Assembly: GCF_949628265.1 (NCBI RefSeq)
Contig: NC_088789.1
Location: forward strand, 26,157,883-26,221,882
Direction: 5' to 3'
DNA from: Cloeon dipterum
Lineage: Eukaryota; Arthropoda; Insecta; Ephemeroptera; Baetidae
DNA length: 64,000 nucleotides
Shown piece after piece: positions 34,737-45,036 of the stretch; position 1 is the stretch's first letter; every line of letters begins with the position of its first letter. The notes beneath the pieces are model-generated. The model was given only the letters and a program-made list of their open reading frames with translations. It did not search any database and was not told the DNA's origin. A program made the translations under genes and the position numbers.

Positions 34737-36104
34737 ATGCGTTCCTCGGTCGTCTCTGGATTTTCGCTTGCCCTCTTCCTGCTGGTCGGCACTTTTTGCG
34801 CCGTGTCCAGCCTTCCGGCTCCAGAACAAATCCAAGATGGGCCGAATCCACTTTTGGACGAGAGTTTGTTCGGTGAGGATTGAATTTTTCATTCCTTTTG
34901 CTTTTTGGTCAACCTAGAAAATGTTGTCAACCTTTTGTCATCTTTTTTTCAATTTAGGTGTAGGAATTTAAAATCTTCCTTAGGAAATTTTCTAAGATTT
35001 TAAAGCTTTTGTTAATTTTAATTCTGGTGAGAAACTAAAATAAATAAAATATATGTGATTTTTTATGATATGTCAGAGCTGATGGGGTGCTGGATTTTTT
35101 TTTGTATCTTCTGTATGATGGAATTAATAGTAAAATTGTTAAGGTTTTTTTTCATTCGAAGAAAACCTTTCTGTTAATTAAATAATTGAATTTGTCCACT
35201 TCGCTAAAAAGTTTGAACTTTTTTTCGGATATTTTTCCGGATCCAAAGGCTTAAGTAAAATTACTTCAAAGTGATTGAAATTTTAGGTCTGCTATGGATT
35301 TGCTGTTTAATTGTTTTAAGAAATTCATAATTTTACACTTTTTTAAAGGCATCTTAGCAAAAAAATGGCATTGTAAAAAATGTGAACATCAACATGTTTC
35401 AGATGCACATCTGTTGTTAGAGCAACCTGCTCAGAAATTTTAGAAATTAATTAATTTTACTATTTGATAGTTTCCATATTTCATTAATTGTTTTTAACGT
35501 CACTTGCAACCAGGATTAGCCAATTTTGCAATGCGTAAAAATTAACAAAAACAGCTTAAAACCCCTACCAGTTTTCGGTTTTCCCGCATTATTCCGACTT
35601 TAACCCCGAAAAGGTCACATTTCGCGTTAAAAAATAACAAATTTTGAAAAATTCTGATCGATGGTGTTTAAATTTTCGGTCTTTTGGTGAAACCAGTGGC
35701 TTTTATACTGATTTTGTTGAAATCCCTTTTTTGTCATCCATCATGAGAATTTTTTAACTTCAATTAAAATGCACGTGTTTCGGAAAATGCGCAAAATTGC
35801 AAAAAAAAAACATTTTTTTCCAGAAAAATGCGGGTTTTGTGATCCCTGCCTGGAACATCCCTTATAAGTTCGTTTAATATTTCCAGGTGGCATGCCTGCT
35901 GAGGATGAACCGTCTGCAGGAGTGCGGCAAGCAAGGGCTCCGACGTTCTTCGGTCCATCGATCCGCGTCTACTCTGGTGGCTATGGCCATGGCTACCCTA
36001 TCTATCGGCCATACGGATATTACGGCGGCGGCAGCCGCATCATAATCACCAAGAGGCTGGGTGGCTATGGTTACGGTGGCTACGGCGGCCACTACTATTA
36101 CTAA
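34737..36104 (+). CDS. G3: secreted Tyr/Gly-rich propeptide, two exons
   Basis: Exons 34737-34872 and 35887-36104 encode 117 residues. Signal peptide MRSSVVSGFSLALFLLVGTF; pro-region LPAPEQIQDGPNPLLDESLF then GGMPAEDEPSAG; VRQAR site; mature APTFFGPSIRVYSGGYGHGY, with SRIIITKR and a GGYGYGGYGGHYYY end. It is richer in Gly than G1 and G2 and has an intron of about 1 kb. Exon 1 is 136 bp, the same as in G1, G2, G4 and G5. Confidence 0.8.
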
Positions 36105-36244
36105 TTAATCAACCATTGAAATCGACCGTCAAGCTCATCGTCAGGTGTAGATGTTACTATCATTTTCAACAAACAATCAAGATAAAAAGCCATACTGCCC
36201 TTAACAAACCTGTCTGCTATTTATATTCACTTGCTTTATTTTAT

Positions 36245-36563
36245 AAATCGTGTATAGAGCAAGTTTGAATAAAAGTATATAGTACAAACCATGACACTTT
36301 ATTTTTACTTCGTGATCCCTCATTTCTTTCTTGCTGCTGGATATAAATGCTTTATATGGATAAATTTAACCGTAAAGACTCACATCAAGTACTGAATGTT
36401 TGTGTTTGCTGCGCACGCTTCGTTTGAAAAATTGTTTTCTTCTCTTATTCGTGCGCCAGCTTAACTGGTTTCCAACTCAAAATTGCCAGATTCCATTTGT
36501 GCATTAGGAAAACCCAAGACGCAGACAAATGGGGAGTTTAATGGCGAAGCGTCAGTATAAAAG
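36245..36563 (+). promoter_or_regulatory. G4 promoter region
   Basis: GGAAAACCC at 36507-36515 (reverse GGGTTTTCC, one base shorter than a standard kappaB decamer) lies 49 bp upstream of TATAAAAG at 36556-36563. The whole block is duplicated as an orphan at 25205-25565. Confidence 0.55.
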
Positions 36564-36597
36564 AGGTTCGTTAGCATCGCAGGCTCAAAGTTGAAAG

Positions 36598-38174
36598 ATG
36601 CGTTGCTTGCTAGGTGCACAGTATCCGCTGGCAATCCTTCTGCTGGCCAACGCCTTTAGCGCCGTGAGCTGCATTCCGCTTCCAGATCAAGTTCAAGACA
36701 ACCCAGTCCATTCGCCGGACGAGACTAATTTGAGTGAGTGTTTTAAGCTATTTTACGCATTTTAATTTCTTAATAATCTCCTGTTTCCTAAACCAAAAGT
36801 AGACAGTTTCATCAAAATAGCAAGAAACGTTTTTCGTCTTATCAGCTCAATGATTGAATATCATCTTTTTCTTAAAAAATTGGGCAGAACAGCCCGTTGG
36901 CTCGCATTGTTAAGGCACTCTCAGGAGTGTCAAAGCAATGAGAGGTATTTGAGCAGTTCGGAGATCTAATACTGGCTACCCAATGTCAAGAAATGGCAAA
37001 AAAGTGGTTAGTTTAGTGACTCAAATTGCTCAAATTGCTCAACGGGCTGGGAGGCGCACCGGCGCCGACTCGCTACTTGCTGGTTTGCACCTTTCCAGCA
37101 TGCGTGATTTGGCTTCACGGGACAAATGTCTAGCGTTTCAATGCAGTCCTCGGTGCGGAGGCAAGTGGCCCTTCAGTGGGCTGGGTCCCTGTGCGGCCTG
37201 GTGCGCCCATGTTATCCGTTCGCGGTGTTATTCGCACTCGGAATTCAGCATTCGTGCTAGTGCAGTGCGCGCCCTTCCCGGTCCTCCGGTCCTCGGACAG
37301 GGATAAAAAGAGCAAAAAAAAAACAGATTTTAAGGCATTTAAAAATTACGTGGCCGAAGCTCAGGTGTAGGATGGCGTGAGCGATTTTATTTTCTGTACA
37401 ATTCATTCACTATATTCCCACCCATTCTTTAGTTTTAGTAACTTTTTTAGGATAATGCCATACATAATTAAATCTTTAAGCTGACCCGCATTTTATATGA
37501 ATTATTTACAGATTTTCCTAATAATCAAAGTAAACGTACATAAACAAAGCCAATGATCTGCTAGGGGAAAGCCACTCTGCGTATTTTTCAAATCAGCTTA
37601 GCCTACTATAATAATTATTAGATGAAGATTATTTTGCTATCAGAGAAATAATCAAGATTTTTTCGCATAAATCCAGATGAACAAAATTTCTAGATTAATC
37701 ATGGAAACAGCTTTTAAAATGGGGAAAACATTTTTGTTTTTATTTCTTGTATTTGATAATTCTTGTTTACTATTATAATTTGTAAAAATTTCTGTCTTTC
37801 GAAAGAGAGAAGATAAAATTTTGATTTAATTTTAAGGAGACGAAGTTATACCCGACATAGATGTGCCGTCCGGTGTTCGCCAAGCCAGGGCTCCGCTGTT
37901 CTTTCCATTGCCCGTTCGTGGCTACTCGAGCTTCTATCGGCCTCATGGATATTATGGCAACAACCGCTATGTGAGCTACCGGAGGCCAAACAGTGGTTCC
38001 ATCCTGAGCATTTTCGGACTGCGCCTCTTCCCAGGTTCTGGATCGTCATCATCGAACCCGGACCCTCACCCTCATGTTACTGGCCCTCCCCACCCTCATG
38101 TAACTGGCCCTCCCCACATTCCACATATTCCACATCAACCCCCACCCCATCCACATGTGCAACACCGTGTGTAA
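36598..38174 (+). CDS. G4: secreted propeptide with Pro/His-rich tail, two exons
   Basis: Exons 36598-36733 and 37837-38174 encode 157 residues. Signal peptide MRCLLGAQYPLAILLLANAF; pro-region IPLPDQVQDNPVHSPDETNL, then RDEVIPDIDVPSG; VRQAR cleavage site; mature APLFFPLPVRGYSSFYRPHG with a middle hydrophobic/basic stretch (SILSIFGLRLFPGSG) and a C-terminal region of HPHVTGPPHPH and IPHIPHQPPPHPH type. The tail is absent from G1-G3. The FGLRLF stretch could be amphipathic. The intron contains a SINE. G5 is a tandem duplicate. Confidence 0.8.
36891..37322 (+). mobile_element. tRNA-like SINE in G4 intron
   Basis: About 430 bp of GC-rich DNA present in the G4 intron and absent from the otherwise homologous G5 intron. 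It starts GCCCGTTGGCTCGCATTG and TTAAGGCACT, resembling a pol III A box. GTTCGGAGATC could be a B-box remnant. It ends in an A-rich tail (GGGATAAAAAGAGC then A10). The flanks AACAG/ACAG suggest a short target duplication. Two more copies lie at 50512-50830 and 56510-56828 on the other strand. Confidence 0.65.
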
Positions 38175-38802
38175 TTATAGGGTTAAGTCTTTTAACATAA
38201 TTTGACTAAACATGATTTCGCAAACTTAAAATTTTAATCTTTTAAGCAGTTAAACTCATCAAAATCATTTACTAATTAGAATATATATACTTTGTACGTT
38301 TTTGTTAAATTAAAAATGATTCACGAGAAAATACGCAGCTGTCAATGGCTTATTATTTTTTTCTTAGATGAACCCTTTTCAGATATAATAAAGAGATATC
38401 ATTCGCTCCAATCAGCTGCAATGGCACAGAAAGCTAGATATCAACAGTTATTTCAATGTACTTACTGTTGAATTATCATGCAATTATAAGGAACGCTACT
38501 GATTATATGTACTTCAGTGGGTATACGTACAGCACAATTCTGAATAATTATTTTTTCTTTCAACTGAAATATTTCCTGGCTGCCATTTTGGTCCTCCTGG
38601 TACAAAATTCCTGAACACGACCCGAAAAAATGAAAAAAGGATTGAGTTTTGGCAATATTTCATGGTTTGTCAGTCCAGATTTCATTATTGTGAAAATAAA
38701 ATAAAACTGATTTTTCTAGACCTAATAAAAAGAAAATAACGATAAATTCAGAGGGAACTTCAGGGAGGTCATTGATTTTATTTTTCAAATTTTGGTTTTA
38801 CT
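38175..38802. other. G4 3' flank
   Basis: Homologous to the G5 3' flank (about 40700-41130), including CAGAAAGCTAGATATCAACA. It marks the right side of the G4/G5 duplicated block. No gene is supported. Confidence 0.55.
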
Positions 38803-38836
38803 GTGAGCTGACGTGATTACAATAAAAAATGCTACA
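38803..38836 (+). other. Orphan G6-type 3' end upstream of G5
   Basis: GAGCTGACGTGATTACAATA and the following AAAAATGCTAC match the G6 poly(A) region (about 42400-42432) almost base for base, with no G6-like coding sequence next to it. This may be a recombination junction. Confidence 0.55.
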
Positions 38837-38942
38837 GTGTTTGTTTGTTTGTTGCGCACGCTTCTCGTTTTTAAACCTATTTGCTTCTCTTATTATTCGT
38901 GCGTAAGCTTAAGTGGTTTCCAACTAAAAATTGGGTGCGTTA

Positions 38943-39009
38943 GGAAAAACCCAAGACGCAGACAAAAGGGGTGCTTATTGGCGAAGCAAGCGTCCGATAA
39001 GTATAAAAG
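38943..39009 (+). promoter_or_regulatory. G5 promoter: kappaB-like box and TATA box
   Basis: GGAAAAACCC at 38943-38952 (reverse GGGTTTTTCC; differs from GGGRNYYYCC at the fourth base) lies 59 bp upstream of TATAAAAG at 39002-39009. Confidence 0.55.
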
Positions 39010-39043
39010 AAGTTCGTCTGTGCTGCAGGCTCAAAGTCGAAAG

Positions 39044-40570
39044 ATGCTTTGCATGCTGGGTGCACAGTATCCGTTGGCAATCCTTCTGCTGGCCAACGCC
39101 TTTAGCGCCGTGAGCTGCATTCCGCTTCCAGAACAAGTTCAAGACAACCCAGTCCAGTTGCCAGACGAGACTAATTTGAGTGAGTGTTTTAGGCTATTTT
39201 ACGCATTTTAATTTCTTAATCTCCTGTTTCCTGAACCTGAAAAGGAAAAATAGGCAGTTTCATCAAACAAGCCAGCACCGTGTTTCGTTTTATCTCAGCT
39301 CAATGATTGAATATCATCTTTTCTTTAAAAAAAAATTGGGTGGAACAGATTTTGAAGCATTTAAAATTATTCTTTATTTTCATCAAATGGGGGAAGCAAT
39401 TGATAAATCGATTTTTGAGGTGTTAATGTTTTTGAAGGATAATGCCAATGCCACATTTAATTACAATTTAACGTTTGCCTGCATTTCAAATGAATTATTT
39501 TCTGATTTTCCTAATAATAAAAGTAACATACATAAAAGGTCAATGATCTGCTATGGAAAAGCCACTCTATTTAATTTTTAAATCAGCTTCATAAATCATT
39601 ATTAGCAGACGATTATTTTACTATCAGGGAAAAAAATCTTGATTTTTTCGCATAAGTCCAGATAAGCAAAATTTCCAGGGTAACCATGGAAACAGCTTTT
39701 AAAATTGGAGAACACATTGTGAACGATAAGAGGAATGATACTGCAAAAGCCTGGAAAATGCTTGTTGCCAATACATAAAATCGTCCTTTAGGATTCAGTT
39801 AAAGCCTAAATTGACCTAAGAAACACTGGAAAGTTACCATGCTTTTCAAATGGTAATGGCTGTCTCCTTGCTTGAAATCCGATTTAATTTCAAAACCAAG
39901 AGTTTCCCCAATAAGTGGCATACACCGTTGAACAGATCTCGACGAGAGGAATCGGAATATGCCAAGAAAACATGTTCAAGCACTGTAAATTTTGGAGAAA
40001 ATTGGCAAAATTTGAATTTTTACAGTAGGAAGGTCCTTTTTTATAATTGCAAATTGTTGAACAAATTGTTTATCGATCAATTGTTTATGGCATCCAACAA
40101 TTCAAATAATTTTCTATTATTGCCATCATTATCATTCCACTTAAATAACTGATGTTTATTCTCACAACTAATCAAATTTTCATTGTTGCCCGCTGAAAGA
40201 TGAAATTTCGATTTTCTTTCCAGGAGACAAAGCTACACCTGATGTTCATGTGTCGTCCTTTGTTCGCCAAGCCAGGGCTCCGCTGTTCTTTCCAACGTTT
40301 TTTCGAGGCTACCCGAGTTTCCAGCAGCCTTATGGATATCATGGCAACAACCGCTATGCGAGCTACGGTAGGCCAAACAGTGGTTCCATCCTGAACCTTT
40401 TCGGACTGCGCCTCTTCCCAGGTTCTGGATCGTCTTCGTCATCATCGATCCCGAACCCTCCTCACCATCATATTGACACTGGGCCTCCCCATATGCATCA
40501 AGAGCCCCACATTCCACACATTCCACATATTCCCAATCCACCCCCACCCCATCCACAACATCATCATTAA
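39044..40570 (+). CDS. G5: secreted propeptide with Pro/His-rich tail, two exons
   Basis: Exons 39044-39179 and 40224-40570 encode 160 residues. Signal peptide MLCMLGAQYPLAILLLANAF; pro-region IPLPEQVQDNPVQLPDETNL then RDKATPDVHVSSF; VRQAR site; mature APLFFPTFFRGYPSFQQPYG, then SILNLFGLRLFPGSGSS and a His/Pro tail (HHHIDTGPPHMHQEPH, HPQHHH). It lies about 2.4 kb after G4 in a tandem duplication. The residue before VRQAR is Phe rather than Gly, unlike the other four. Its intron contains repeat R4 instead of the SINE. Confidence 0.8.
39730..40147. repeat. Dispersed repeat R4, copy in G5 intron
   Basis: Near-identical to 29802-30225. It is missing from the homologous G4 intron, so it was inserted after the G4/G5 duplication or lost from G4. 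Confidence 0.65.
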
Positions 40571-41584
40571 GTTTCTGCACAAAATGATCAAAGATTTTCA
40601 CTGTATTCGACTTAGTTTCGTTAGAAAATTTATTTATCTTTAGCAGTGTTACTCATTAGAATAATTTATATTAATTTGAATATATTTTGTACGTTTTTTA
40701 TTAAATCAAATGATTCACGAAAAATACCTTTTTTCTCATACAAACCCTTTTCAGATATAATAAAAAGAGATCGCATTCGCTTTAATCACATGAAATGACA
40801 CAGAAAGCTAGATATCAACAGTTATTCCAATATAAAATCAACTTACTGTTTAATGATCTGAATGATCATGCAATTATAAGGAAGATCGCAAGCTAATAAC
40901 TATACTTTAGTGGATATGAACAGCACAATTCTGAACAAATATTTTTCTCTTTTAATGGAAATATTCCTACAAAATTGAGAAAATAGTTGAGTTTTGGCAA
41001 TATTTGATATTTTTTATTGTTTGTCAGTCCAAATTTCATTAGTGTTAAAAAATTATTAATTTGCACTATTTTGCTAGACCTAATAATAACTAGAAAATAT
41101 TGATAAACTCAGAGGGAACTGCAGGGAAGTCATTTATTTCTTCCAGATGATTTATTAATGTTCCACTAACATTTGTATTATATTTTAATTGTATTGAAAA
41201 ATAACCAAAAAGCCAACAAATTGAGAAGACAGGCTTAATTCCAATTAAACCTAATAAGATAATGGCAAGTCACTGAGACATTTAAGAGGTCGATTTCTCT
41301 GTTTGATTTGCAGTGGCACTCTTACACACCGCTAAATTCGCCTGCGCCAAAAAAAGAAAGCCCGATCATCAGCGAAGATTAGAAAACGGTAAATGAGCAA
41401 AAGTGAGCGCTGTTTGTGTGTGTGTATATATGTGCGTTGATTTGAGGGCAGCTAGACATATCATCTCTTATTCTTATCCCGCGGCAGGCGGGAGATCAAC
41501 GCTCGCAAAAAGTTCGTCTATATAATCACCGCGAGATCGCAATAAGCGATTCCGAGACGCGAAACCTGCTGACGCAGGATGCGA
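40571..41584. other. Intergenic region G5-G6
   Basis: The first half is the duplicated G5 3' flank. A short GT/TA microsatellite lies at about 41411-41436. Towards G6 the sequence turns GC-richer. No additional gene is supported. Confidence 0.5.
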
Positions 41585-41651
41585 GGAAAGCCGCCGGCCG
41601 AACCGGTTCCACGTGCGGCTCATCCAAACCAGCGCACTTCGCGTATAAAAG
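41585..41651 (+). promoter_or_regulatory. G6 promoter
   Basis: TATAAAAG lies at 41644-41651. GGAAAGCCGC at 41585-41594, 59 bp upstream, is one base off the G1 kappaB site (GGAAAGCCCC at 58 bp). TTCCACGTGCGG further on holds a CACGTG E-box. The surrounding DNA is GC-richer than at other promoters. Confidence 0.5.
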
Positions 41652-41699
41652 GTGCAGGCCGACAGCGGGCCACTGCATTCGCTCCTTGAGACTGCGAAC

Positions 41700-42323
41700 A
41701 TGAAGGTTGCCCTTTTCACCTGTGCCGTGCTGCTCCTGGTGGCTGCTGCCACTGCCTTCCCCTATGCCGTGATTGGTGAGTAAATTAAATCCTGCTTCAA
41801 TTCACAAAAGAAATTTGCCAGAAAAGAGAAAATTCGGTCGTAACTCAACCTTTAAAACAGAATCTGTGATTTTAAATTAGATAGAAACTGATAAAAAAAC
41901 ATTTATTTTGAAAGTTTTGATTTTGATACACCTTTTCTCTCGATCGTGCACTAAAAAATATTATTTCTTTGGACTCCAGAGTACGAGGTTCCTGAGGAAA
42001 ACGTCAGAGTGGTCAGGTCTCCGCAGTACGGCCGCCCTGGCTACGGACACGGAGGAGGAGGAGGATACCGCCCCCAGCACGGATACAGACCACAAGGCGG
42101 CGGATACTACCCTGGAGGCGGTTTCGGAGGCGGCGGATTCAGCGGCAGTGCCTCCAGTGCTAACGCCGCCAGCCAGAGTTTCGGCGGTGGTGGATTCGGC
42201 GGCAGTGCCTCCAGTGCCAACGCTGCCAGCCAGTCTTTCGGGTAAGAAATCTGAGATGGATTAAAATCTAAAACATCATTTTTATCGTGAATTCTCTCTT
42301 TCTGTCACAGATTTGGCGGCTAA
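41700..42323 (+). CDS. G6: secreted Gly/Ser-rich propeptide, three exons
   Basis: Exons 41700-41775, 41980-42241 and 42311-42323 encode 116 residues. Signal peptide MKVALFTCAVLLLVAAATAF; short acidic pro-region EYEVPEENV; RVVR (R-x-x-R) followed by SPQYGRPGYGHGG. The mature part has GGGG runs and two copies of GSASSANAASQSFG, then ends GFGG. The last exon is only 13 bp. The design matches H and G genes (short pro-region, R-x-x-R, X-Pro), but the sequence is not clearly homologous to them. Gly-rich antimicrobial, cuticle and silk proteins are all conceivable. Confidence 0.75.
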
Positions 42324-42988
42324 AGCAGTGAGACTGATGTTCGAAAAAGAGAACGTGTAAAAGAAAAAGTACAAAAAACGTGAAAAAGATAATAGTTTGT
42401 AAGCTGACGTGATTACAATAAAAAATACTACATAAGAATAATCAATCGATTTTTACTTAACTCCAAATCTGAATATAATTTTAAATACATCAAAGTTATT
42501 TTTAGACATCAAATTTAGAGATTATTTTTCATCGTAAAGCTTGAAGTGTTTATAATTGAAGCGCACCCCAAAGTTAAGAATAATAACCTTGGGCAGTTGC
42601 CAAGCCAACATAAATCAGCATTCCTTGTATTTGCGCTCAAAGGAGTCATTAAAAAAATGAGCACTCTTGCGCTGAGAAAGCCGACATGGACGAGTATTTA
42701 AACATACGCCTGGAAACACACTTCTCTTTTTTAACAGACAGACGGAGAAGAGAAGAGATAAAATACGCCTGAAATTTCGACTTGTTTAAAAACCTGTTTC
42801 GTGAAGAGCAGAAATTTTATACAGCGTAAGGATATCCACCTTGCGGTAATTTTTTTGTAAACTTACATTGGGCTTAACTGCTTGTAACATTTTACTGATG
42901 TGAGGATCATAAATTATAGTTTTACTCACTGCAAAACGTGTTCTATACAAGTCACACAAACACGCAGATATTAACAAAAATAAAAATA
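42324..42988. other. Intergenic region between G6 and the carrier gene
   Basis: Holds the G6 3' end (AATAAAAAATAC near 42417). The rest shows no gene or repeat I can support. Confidence 0.5.
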
Positions 42989-45027
42989 TCACTTTGAGTC
43001 CGTTTGAAAGAGAAGTTCGAAGAGCTTCTGAAACTCGTCGTAGAGGACGAGGACCAGGCTACTGCTGATGCCTCTGACGATGTTTGTAAACGCTCCTTTG
43101 AAAAAGGCGCAAATTCCTTCTTGGCGGATAATGCTGCCGACGCAGTGTAGACTGTTCGAGTACAACTTCTCGTCTTTCCTGCAGCCAGACTGCATCATCA
43201 TTCTTCGCCGCACAGTGTCACACGGATAAGCGAGCAGACCAGCCAAGGTCGTGGTAACCTAAAGGTTGAGGAGGTTAGCATCCTTTACAATTAGATACAC
43301 CACTACACCACCGGTTAAAATTTAAATGTCGGCAGATGCAGATTACTTTATTAAAAAATTTTAACTTTAATAATTTTTAGAAAATTCTCATTTGAATTGT
43401 TTGATGGATTTTAATTGTACAAATAAAGTGAGTAAAACCCAAAAATATTGCTAAGGGTTTAAATTTATACAACCCGCCAATTTTCTTATTTATTAAAAAG
43501 GTCTGTTTAGTTGGAAAAAAATGATCTTGGCGTCAATTTCAATTTTAGATTTGATGGAACCTAAATAAGTAAAAATATAGTAAGGATCTTTATACCTGAG
43601 CAACAATCCATTTTGTCACGAAATTTAAGTTGTCACTGCCGATCACTTCTTTCGCAATGTCATAAAATCCGAAATACGCGCCTCGATAAATGACAATGCC
43701 GATCAGAGACATCCAGAATCCTCGGTAGAGCCCGAAAAACCCGTCTGACTTGACGATTTTTTTGAAGCAGTCGAACAGACCGGTGAACTCGCGTTCGTCG
43801 TCGACTTTTCCGACGTCGGCGGCCAGTCGAGTCCTCGCGAAATCGAGAGGATAGACAACGCAAAGGGAGGTTGCCCCTGCTGCACTCCCTGAAGCAACGC
43901 TGCCGGCGAAATAAGTCCAGAAGTCTTTGCTCTTATCCACGCCTCGCAAAAAGAGCTGTGGAATAGAAGATCTAACTCATGAGATGACTAGAAATTAATT
44001 TAATTGTTATTTTTTGTAAATCAGTATCTTTGATTTAGACTATAACCAAAAGAGAGAGTGCGAAGGTGGAGCTGAATTTTTACTCTTTAATTGTTGATGC
44101 ATGGCTTGAAATATTTTTTAATTCATACTCCTCATATTTATTTTGTAATCAAATTAATGCACGAATGCTTTTTATTTCCATTATCTGGAATTGATGATGT
44201 TAAAATTATTAAAAAAAAATTGGAAAGGTATTTGAATAGAAATAACCACAGTCAAATTTACAACAGTTGCAATTTAAAATTTTACAAATCAAAACTCTAA
44301 ACTGCCGAATTAAATTTAACGTGAAATTCCTAAAAAAACATAAAAATATCATTTTCCACACAAATTAGATTTCTGTTTAATTTTGCAGCTGGAATAAAAT
44401 AAGCACCTTTAAAAAATACTATACAAATTTAATCTTAGAGATAATTTTTCATAATACTAAGGAATTTAAATAAATATTAGTTTGCTCTTGGAAATTAAAG
44501 CCTCCAAAAACACAAGCATAATTTAATTGGAAATGAATATTTCCATCAGAATCGTTTCCTCATTTGATTTTGTACTGGAGTCACAACAGCACAATTAATT
44601 AACATCTTGAAATTCTGCGCAGTTGACTGAATTATAAAAAAGAGAACCTATGTAATCGCAGCCATCACTCTTCTCCGTTAAGCAACGCTCAACAAGGAAA
44701 AACTGCCGCGAAAATAGCGCTCGATTTCACCTCTTTGTATCTGTCCTTGAAGGCGAGGTTGATGGCCTGCGTGGGGAAGTACCGGACCACGTTGGCCAGG
44801 TTGCCCCTCCAGAAGCTGAGCAGGCCCTGCTCCTTGAGTACGCTGCGGACGCAGTCGACGATGCCGTCGTAACGCTTGTCGCTGTTTCGCATCTGCACCG
44901 AGCCGTCCTGCAGCTGCAGCAGCAACTTGACCCTTTCGATGGGGGCGGCCGCCGTCTTGGACACGGTGCCGGCCAGCCCGCCAAGCAGGAAGTCCTTCAG
45001 GAACAGAAGCACGCTGACCATCGCCAT
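42989..45027 (-). CDS. Mitochondrial ADP/ATP carrier (SLC25 family), three coding exons
   Basis: Exons 44731-45027, 43596-43955 and 42989-43258 join in phase 0 to 308 residues. Three mitochondrial-carrier repeats are seen, with motifs [14 protein letters not shown] and [17 protein letters not shown] is the signature of ADP/ATP translocases. It exchanges cytosolic ADP for matrix ATP across the inner mitochondrial membrane. Other family marks are [24 protein letters not shown] in two parts (split by my reading limit) and GLYRGFW. The start MAMVSV follows an acceptor at 45037, so a 5' non-coding exon probably lies further upstream. The first coding exon is strikingly GC-rich against its AT-rich surroundings. 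Substitutions from the usual insect sequence ([17 protein letters not shown]) suggest a diverged paralogue. Confidence 0.9.
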
Positions 45028-45036
45028 TTTCAAGAT

